A DNA stretch of 8,427 bases, taken from the NCBI GenBank assembly GCA_002316215.1, contig DCDB01000228.1:1-8427 (forward strand), in the 5' to 3' direction. How positions within the stretch are numbered: position 1 is the stretch's first letter; each line of letters opens with the position of its first letter. This document shows positions 3,626 to 8,427 of this stretch, piece by piece. The position numbers were made by a program, and so were the translations under genes. Under the pieces are notes generated by a model. The model did not search any database and was not told the origin of the DNA. It saw only the letters and a program-made list of their open reading frames with translations. Source of the stretch: Lachnospiraceae bacterium UBA1066 (GTDB lineage: Bacteria; Bacillota; Clostridia; Lachnospirales; Lachnospiraceae).

Positions 3626-5640
3626 TGGCCGCTCCCTCCGGAAATCTTATCGTCCTGTTCTCCAAAGCCGTTCATTTCTTCAAATCCGCTTTTTTGTTCA
3701 GAACAACTTTTCTTTTCAAATCCGATTTTCTCTTCAAAACCACTTTTTTCTTCGAGTCCGCTCAAATTTTCAGGCACGTTTTTTTCTTCGAAACAGACGC
3801 CTCCGCCGTAGGTTCTTGCACCGCAGCCCGAGCATTTTTCCCGGCAGTTCGGAGTTATAACTCCCTGCTTTGCAAGCTCCCATTCCCGTATCAGGAAGTC
3901 CTTTGTCACCCCGATATCTATAAAGTCCCACGGAAGAAGCTCATCCGTCTTTCTTTCTCTCAGAGTATAAAATTCATGGTCAATTCCGCAGGCAAGGAAA
4001 GCCTTAAGCCAGATGTCCATATGGAAGTAGTCTGACCAGGAATCAAAAAGAGCGCCGTGCTCGTAGGCATACACAATGGCCGGTGCAAGGCGGCGGTCGC
4101 CGCGCGCAAACACACCCTCAAGTACTGTCCCGTCCGCTTCGTGCCAGTTGTAATGGATGCTGCGCTGGTTCTTCATCGCCATGATTTCACCGCGCACGGT
4201 ATGGGCAAAATTAAGATAATCCTCTTTACGGAACATAGAGGCCCATTCGAAAGGGGTAAACGGCTTCGGCACAAAGAAGGAAGTGCTCACGGTAATCTCG
4301 CATTTTCCGTTTCGCTCTTCTTTCGGTATTTCATAATAATGGTCGCAGATTGCCTGTGACAGGAGAGCGATTCCCTTCCTGTCCTCCTCGGTTTCCGTCG
4401 GAAGACCCAGCATAAAATAAAGCTTGACTTTATTCCAGCCTCCGCGGAAGGCCATCATCGAACCGTTAAAAATGTCCTCTTCAGAAATGCCCTTATTAAT
4501 GACATCGCGCAGGCGCTGCGTTCCGGCTTCCGGCGCAAAAGTAAGCGAACTTTTCTTGATATCCTGAACCTTCTGCATAACCTCCAGTGAAAAGTTATCG
4601 ATGCGCAGGGAAGGCAGTGAAATATTCACATTTTTTTCTTTAAAATTCTTAATCAGGAAATCCATAAGTTCCGGGAGTTTTCTGTAATCGCTCGAGCTTA
4701 AAGAGCTTAAGGATATCTCATCATATCCGGTATTCTTAATAATTTCCGCCGCTTCTTTTTCAAGTGTTTCCAGGGACTTTTCCCGCAGAGGACGGTACAG
4801 CATACCGGCCTGGCAGAAACGGCAGCCCCGGATACAGCCTCTCTGGATCTCCAGCGTCACACGGTCCTGTGTGGCACGCATAAAGGGCACCAGAGGCTTC
4901 CGGGGATAAGGTGCGGATGAAAGATCAAGACACGTCTGTTTCTTCACCCTGCGGGGAATGTCAGGTTCTGTCGGTTCAAAGGAAGACAGCGTTCCGTCTT
5001 CGTAATAGGATGCCTCGTAAAAGCACGGGACATAAACGCCGGGAAGGCGCGCCGCTTTTTTAAGGAAAGCTTTCTTTGACTTTCCCGCCTTTTTCATATC
5101 TCTGTAAAGATCGATCAGAGGATCAAGCGCTGTTTCGGAATCTCCGATATAAAAGATGTCAAAAAAAGGGGCCAGAGGCTCCGGATTGTAAACGCAGGGG
5201 CCGCCGCCGATCACAATCGGATCGTTTTCGGTGCGCTCCCGGGAATAAAAACCCAGTCCCGAAAGATCAAGAACCTGCAGGATGTTGGAATAGCACAGCT
5301 CATATTGTATAGTGAAACCCAGAAAATCAAATTCCTTTATCGGATCCTGGGACTCCAGGGCAAAAAGAGGGATTTTTTCTTCTTTCATGATTTTGTGCAG
5401 ATCCGGCCACGGAGAATAAACGCGCTCGCACCAGGTATCCGGCCTTTTATTCAGCTGATCGTAAATAATCTGGATGCCGAGATGAGACATCCCGATTTCG
5501 TAAACATCCGGAAAGCACATGGCAAACCGGACATCCGTCCGGGTCTTGTCCTTCGTTACGGCATTTATTTCATTTCCAATGTAACGGGCCGGTTTTTCCA
5601 CGGAAAGAAGGATCCGGTCCGAAAGAAACGGTTCACTCAT
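3622..5640 (-). CDS. B12-binding-type radical SAM protein (TIGR03960-like)
   Basis: A 672-residue radical SAM enzyme, close in layout to the TIGR03960 family; substrate unknown. The N-terminal half (about 35-260) resembles a B12-binding-type domain, with CFPDVYEIGMSHLGIQIIYD and PIVIGGGPCVYNPEPLAPFF. The radical SAM core follows: RVTLEIQRGCIRGCRFCQAG gives CX3CX2C at Cys269, Cys273 and Cys276 for a 4Fe-4S cluster that cleaves S-adenosylmethionine, then SLSSLSSSDY and TFAPEAGTQRLRDVINKG. Near the end, CREKCSGCGA repeats the CX3CX2C spacing (Cys599, Cys603, Cys606). The last 46 residues are a hexapeptide-repeat tail. The start at 5638-5640 has an AGAAGG Shine-Dalgarno sequence and avoids overlap with hisIE; the ATG 12 codons upstream lies inside hisIE. 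The gene follows the hisIE stop by 4 nt and overlaps the DUF2344 gene by 4 nt, so it sits within one operon. Confidence 0.9.
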   Translation of the reverse strand: MSEPFLSDRILLSVEKPARYIGNEINAVTKDKTRTDVRFAMCFPDVYEIGMSHLGIQIIYDQLNKRPDTWCERVYSPWPDLHKIMKEEKIPLFALESQDPIKEFDFLGFTIQYELCYSNILQVLDLSGLGFYSRERTENDPIVIGGGPCVYNPEPLAPFFDIFYIGDSETALDPLIDLYRDMKKAGKSKKAFLKKAARLPGVYVPCFYEASYYEDGTLSSFEPTEPDIPRRVKKQTCLDLSSAPYPRKPLVPFMRATQDRVTLEIQRGCIRGCRFCQAGMLYRPLREKSLETLEKEAAEIIKNTGYDEISLSSLSSSDYRKLPELMDFLIKNFKEKNVNISLPSLRIDNFSLEVMQKVQDIKKSSLTFAPEAGTQRLRDVINKGISEEDIFNGSMMAFRGGWNKVKLYFMLGLPTETEEDRKGIALLSQAICDHYYEIPKEERNGKCEITVSTSFFVPKPFTPFEWASMFRKEDYLNFAHTVRGEIMAMKNQRSIHYNWHEADGTVLEGVFARGDRRLAPAIVYAYEHGALFDSWSDYFHMDIWLKAFLACGIDHEFYTLRERKTDELLPWDFIDIGVTKDFLIREWELAKQGVITPNCREKCSGCGARTYGGGVCFEEKNVPENLSGLEEKSGFEEKIGFEKKSCSEQKSGFEEMNGFGEQDDKISGGSGQ
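3655..3762 (-). repeat. Six tandem 18-nt (hexapeptide) repeats at the radical SAM C-terminus
   Basis: Residues 627-662 of the radical SAM protein divide into SGLEEK, SGFEEK, IGFEKK, SCSEQK, SGFEEM and NGFGEQ, a degenerate hexapeptide array encoded by six 18-nt units. An Asp/Gly/Ser-rich end (DDKISGGSGQ) follows. The array starts just after the C-terminal cysteine cluster and is unlike the rest of the protein: acidic and lysine-rich, with regular Phe/Leu spacing. Confidence 0.9.
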
Positions 5641-5644
5641 AATT

Positions 5645-6925
5645 TTACCTTCTTGCCAGTTCCCTTGTAACATCATCCCACGTAACGCCTTTATCGGCCA
5701 TCAATACCATCAGATGATAGAGATAATCTGAAATTTCATATTTTATTTCTTCCGGATCGGGATTCTTCGCCGCGATGATAATTTCGGTATTTTCCTCTCC
5801 GACCTTTTTCAGGATCTTATCGATGCCCTTGTCAAACAGATAATTCGTATAAGAGCCTTCCTTCGGATGTTCCCTGCGATCCGTGATGACATTGTAAACA
5901 TTTTCAAAAACATGATAAGGATTGGCATCCTGGTATTCCTTTTTTACAAGAGGAGTAAAAAAGCAGGACCTGTTCCCTGTATGGCAGGCTGCCCCAATCT
6001 GCGAAACCTTTGCCAGGATCGTATCCTTGTCACAGTCAATTGTCAGGGATTTCATATACTGAAAATGGCCGGAAGTCTCGCCTTTTGTCCACAAAGCCTG
6101 ACGGCTTCTGGAAAAATAGGTCATCTTTCCTGTGGAAAGTGTCATGCTGAAACTCTCTTCATTCATATAAGCCATCATCAGAATCTCATCCGTCCGGTAA
6201 TCCTGGACAATTACGGGAACCAGCCCGTCTTTGTCGAGTTTAAACTCTTTCCATGAAATCCGGCTCTCCGGTATATTCATATGGATGCCCGCCTTCTTGC
6301 CCTTGACTTTCAGGGCATTTAAGTCGGTCGTCTTAAGACTCACATATTCTCCGCTGACGCCGGAAACACATCCTGAGGAAAAAAGCTTAAGGACATGTTC
6401 TTCGGAGCCATGATTCGTATGCAGGAGGATCGGCAGCTTCGTTTCCTGCGAAAGCTGTTCCTCAATATTGTCAAGCAGCAGGATGCTGCCTGCATATTTA
6501 TCGATTATATCTTTATTCCTGTCGAACTCTTCTGTTTCCGAAATGCTGACGCAGATTTTCTTTTTGCCGAAGCGATCGGAAACCTCCTTCATAATGTCGA
6601 TATTTTCCTTTTTTGAACCGTTCAGGACAACACATGAAGCACCGGCATAGATCAGCTTCTTGACGTCTTCTGTTCTCTTGACATTGCCGGCGGCAATGAC
6701 AGGGATTTCTGAGACTTCGCAGATCTGCCTCAGGTCTTCAATCGCCCGGTCGTGTTCCGAATCCGTATTGGAAAAGTCAAATACGATGATTTTGTCAGCT
6801 CCGTTATTGCAGAAAAATGCAGTAAGCTCCAAAAGATCGCCGGAACCGGAGAGATTTTTGTGCCCAAAGCCCGTTACGGCTTTCCCGTCCAGCATATAAA
6901 GGCATGGAATAAGATATCTTGTCAT
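5645..6925 (-). CDS. hisIE: HisIE fused to a degenerate HisF/HisA-like barrel
   Basis: A 426-residue protein. The C-terminal two-thirds is bifunctional HisIE, catalysing steps 3 (phosphoribosyl-AMP cyclohydrolase) and 2 (phosphoribosyl-ATP pyrophosphohydrolase) of histidine synthesis. HisI (about 226-325) shows FSRSRQALWTKGETSGH, IDCDKD (297-301, metal-binding acids) and CHTGNRSC (Cys314, Cys321; zinc with Cys298). HisE (about 336-426) shows EGSYTNYLFDKGIDKILKKV, GEENTEIIIAAK and EISDYLYHL. Residues 1-215 look like a HisF/HisA half-barrel protein: RYLIPCLYMLDGKAV aligns with the HisF opening, then NGADKIIVFDFS and EDVKKLIYAGA. The aspartate of the IPCLD motif is Tyr10, the second catalytic Asp position appears to be Ser127-Ser129, and the glycine-rich phosphate sites read AAGN and HTNHGS. 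The start (6923-6925) follows the hisB stop by one base, with AAAGGAAG as Shine-Dalgarno sequence. Confidence 0.92.
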   Translation of the reverse strand: MTRYLIPCLYMLDGKAVTGFGHKNLSGSGDLLELTAFFCNNGADKIIVFDFSNTDSEHDRAIEDLRQICEVSEIPVIAAGNVKRTEDVKKLIYAGASCVVLNGSKKENIDIMKEVSDRFGKKKICVSISETEEFDRNKDIIDKYAGSILLLDNIEEQLSQETKLPILLHTNHGSEEHVLKLFSSGCVSGVSGEYVSLKTTDLNALKVKGKKAGIHMNIPESRISWKEFKLDKDGLVPVIVQDYRTDEILMMAYMNEESFSMTLSTGKMTYFSRSRQALWTKGETSGHFQYMKSLTIDCDKDTILAKVSQIGAACHTGNRSCFFTPLVKKEYQDANPYHVFENVYNVITDRREHPKEGSYTNYLFDKGIDKILKKVGEENTEIIIAAKNPDPEEIKYEISDYLYHLMVLMADKGVTWDDVTRELARR

Positions 6926-6926
6926 T

Positions 6927-7514
6927 TTACAGGCTTCCTTTCGTCGAAAGTACATCCGTGATCCTGGGATCAGCGGAAACGGCAATATCAAGTGCTTTTG
7001 CAAATGCCTTAAAAGACGCTTCTGCAAGATGATGATTGTTGCATCCGTCAAGTTCTTTAATATGCAGGTTCATGGCTGCGTTATTTGCAACGGCAAGAAA
7101 GAACTCATGAAACATTTCCGTTTCGAAATCTCCGATTCTGTCGACCGTAAACTTCACATTTTCAGAAAAATAAGCCCGGCCGCTAAGATCAACAGCAGCA
7201 AGAACCAGGGTTTCGTCCATCGGAATTATAAAAGAACCGTATCTCCGGATGCCTTTTTTATCGCCGACAGCTTCCGCTATCGCCTGTCCGAGCACAATTC
7301 CCGTATCTTCCACCGTGTGATGGCCGTCAACGTCAAGGTCGCCTTTTACCTTTACCGTAAGGTCAAAAAAACCGTGGCGGGCAAAAGCATCCAGCATATG
7401 GTCAAAAAAGCCGATTCCGGTTGCAATATCGGCCTTTCCGCTCCCGTCCAGATTCAGTGTTATCCCGACATCCGTTTCTTTCGTCGTTCTCTTTATCTTA
7501 GCTGTCCTTACCAT
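6927..7514 (-). CDS. hisB: Imidazoleglycerol-phosphate dehydratase
   Basis: HisB, which dehydrates imidazoleglycerol phosphate to imidazoleacetol phosphate (step 6 of histidine synthesis) with a manganese-containing active site. The 195-residue length is that of the monofunctional enzyme, without the N-terminal phosphatase of enterobacterial HisB. The family motifs are all present: GIGFFDHMLDAFARHG, GHHTVEDTGIVLG, TEMFHEFFLA, CNNHHLAEASFKAFAKAL and the C-terminal VLSTKGSL. The metal-binding histidines in GHHTVED and CNNHHLAE are intact. The ATG at 7512-7514 has a GGGAGGA Shine-Dalgarno sequence just upstream. It starts 20 nt after the hisD stop and ends one base before hisIE, so it sits in a tight his operon. 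Confidence 0.98.
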   Translation of the reverse strand: MVRTAKIKRTTKETDVGITLNLDGSGKADIATGIGFFDHMLDAFARHGFFDLTVKVKGDLDVDGHHTVEDTGIVLGQAIAEAVGDKKGIRRYGSFIIPMDETLVLAAVDLSGRAYFSENVKFTVDRIGDFETEMFHEFFLAVANNAAMNLHIKELDGCNNHHLAEASFKAFAKALDIAVSADPRITDVLSTKGSL

Positions 7515-7534
7515 GATATCCTCCCTGAAAAGAA

Positions 7535-8427
7535 TCAGCTGAAACGGACATGGATGGAATTCGCATGTGCCGTCAGTCCTTCCGCTTTTGCAAATGTCTC
7601 GATATCTTCATGCAGCGGCTCCAGCGCTTCCCTCGAGCTGTATATGATGCTGGATTTTTTTATGAAATCGTCTACGGAAAGAGCCGAAAAGAATTTAGCC
7701 GTACCGTTCGTCGGCAGGACGTGGTTCGGCCCGGCAAAATAGTCGCCGAGAGGTTCCGAAGAATTTTCGCCTATGAAGATTGCACCGGCATTTTCAATTT
7801 TCGTCATCAGAAGGAACGGATCCTTCGTCACGATCTCCAGATGCTCTGAAGCTATTTCATTTACGGCCCGGATCGCTTCATCCATACTGTCGGCAATCAG
7901 GATCCTTCCGAAAGAATCGAGGGACTTGCCGATGATGTCTCTTCTTGAAAGTTTCTCCAGGTATCCGTCGACTTCGGCACTTACCTCATCGGCCAGTTCA
8001 GCCGACGTTGTTACCAGAATGGCCGATGCCATTTCGTCATGCTCCGCCTGTGAAAGGAGATCGGCTGCAACATAATGGGCATTTGCGCTTTCGTCTGCAA
8101 GTACCAGGATTTCCGAAGGCCCGGCGACAGAATCAATGGAAACATGGCCGTATACTGCGCGTTTTGCAAGCGCAACATAGATATTTCCCGGTCCTGTAAT
8201 TTTATCGACTTTCGGCAGGCTCTCAGTGCCGTAAGCCATAGCGGCTATGGCCTGTGCTCCGCCAGCCTTATAAACAATATCGGCGCCTGCTTCTTTCGCG
8301 GCTACCAGCGTCGTGGAGGTCACTCTGCCGTCTTTTCCGGGCGGTGTGCACATGACGATTTCACGTACTCCCGCAACCTTTGCAGGAATGATATTCATAA
8401 GTACGGAGGACGGATAGGCCGCCTTGC
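7535..8427 (-). CDS. hisD: Histidinol dehydrogenase, C-terminal part (5' end beyond window)
   Basis: HisD oxidises histidinol through histidinal to histidine with two NAD+ (the final steps). The window holds the last 296 complete codons; the reading frame stays open to the window end, where KAAYPSSVLMN is the conserved core opening, so about 130 residues are missing. The expected residues are present: LLSQAEHDEM (zinc-binding Gln and His), SEHLEIVTKDP (catalytic Glu-His pair), GDYFAGPNHVLPT (zinc-binding Asp), and HANSIHVR near the C-terminus (zinc-binding His). TGPGNIYVALAKRAVYG and SVAGPSEILVLAD, in the NAD/substrate region, are also intact. The gene is followed 20 nt later by hisB. Confidence 0.98.
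   Translation of the reverse strand, partial: KAAYPSSVLMNIIPAKVAGVREIVMCTPPGKDGRVTSTTLVAAKEAGADIVYKAGGAQAIAAMAYGTESLPKVDKITGPGNIYVALAKRAVYGHVSIDSVAGPSEILVLADESANAHYVAADLLSQAEHDEMASAILVTTSAELADEVSAEVDGYLEKLSRRDIIGKSLDSFGRILIADSMDEAIRAVNEIASEHLEIVTKDPFLLMTKIENAGAIFIGENSSEPLGDYFAGPNHVLPTNGTAKFFSALSVDDFIKKSSIIYSSREALEPLHEDIETFAKAEGLTAHANSIHVRFS

Noticed and set aside
3625..4035. Plus-strand open frame with Phe-rich repeats (KSAFLFRTTFLFKSDF-like)
   Set aside because: Antisense shadow of the hexapeptide repeat tail of the radical SAM gene; no start signal and no family resemblance.
5641..7051. Longer forms of hisIE (ATG at 7051) and of the radical SAM protein (ATG at 5676)
   Set aside because: Both would extend into the upstream coding sequence; the chosen starts match family N-termini and have Shine-Dalgarno sequences.
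7029..7742. A 237-codon plus-strand open frame
   Set aside because: It runs antisense through hisB and hisD, both of which are unambiguous from conserved motifs.

Overview
The window looks like ordinary low- to mid-GC Firmicutes chromosome, most likely from a Clostridia/Lachnospiraceae-type bacterium. This is inferred from gene order and protein style: the rplU-prp-rpmA-obg block, an L27 with the Prp-cleaved N-terminal extension, and a RNase E/G gene beside a radical SAM/DUF2344 pair. No sequence search could be run. All ten genes lie on the minus strand, so transcription runs from high to low coordinates. No IS elements, CRISPR arrays, tRNA or rRNA genes were seen.

Layout in transcription order. 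(1) 8427-5645 is the distal part of a histidine operon: hisD (5' end cut by the window edge), hisB, and a 426-residue hisIE protein carrying an extra N-terminal HisF/HisA-like barrel that seems to have lost its catalytic residues. (2) 5640-2732 holds a radical SAM protein with a B12-binding-type N-terminal region and its usual partner, a DUF2344 protein. They overlap by ATGA and follow hisIE after only 4 nt, so his genes and radical SAM genes are probably co-transcribed. (3) After 177 nt containing two inverted repeats comes a short RNase E/G family gene (2554-1409). (4) A 280-nt intergenic region (1129-1408) holds three copies of a 24-nt repeat, a strong sigma-A-type promoter and a structured leader for rplU. 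(5) 1128-178 is rplU-prp-rpmA (L21, the L27-processing protease, L27). An intrinsic-terminator-like hairpin then precedes the N-terminus of obg, which is cut by the window edge.

Working together: the his genes encode steps of histidine synthesis (HisI/HisE steps 2-3, HisB step 6, HisD last steps). Prp removes the N-terminal extension of L27 before it enters the 50S subunit, where L21 also sits, and Obg is a 50S assembly GTPase. RNase E/G acts in RNA processing. The radical SAM and DUF2344 proteins have no function I can state; their neighbourhood suggests RNA or ribosome modification, which is inference only.

Most worth a second look: the degenerate barrel fused to HisIE; the hexapeptide-repeat tail and second CX3CX2C motif of the radical SAM protein; the triple repeat abutting the rplU promoter; the mutually exclusive hairpins in the rplU leader; and the terminator that separates obg from its only good Shine-Dalgarno sequence.
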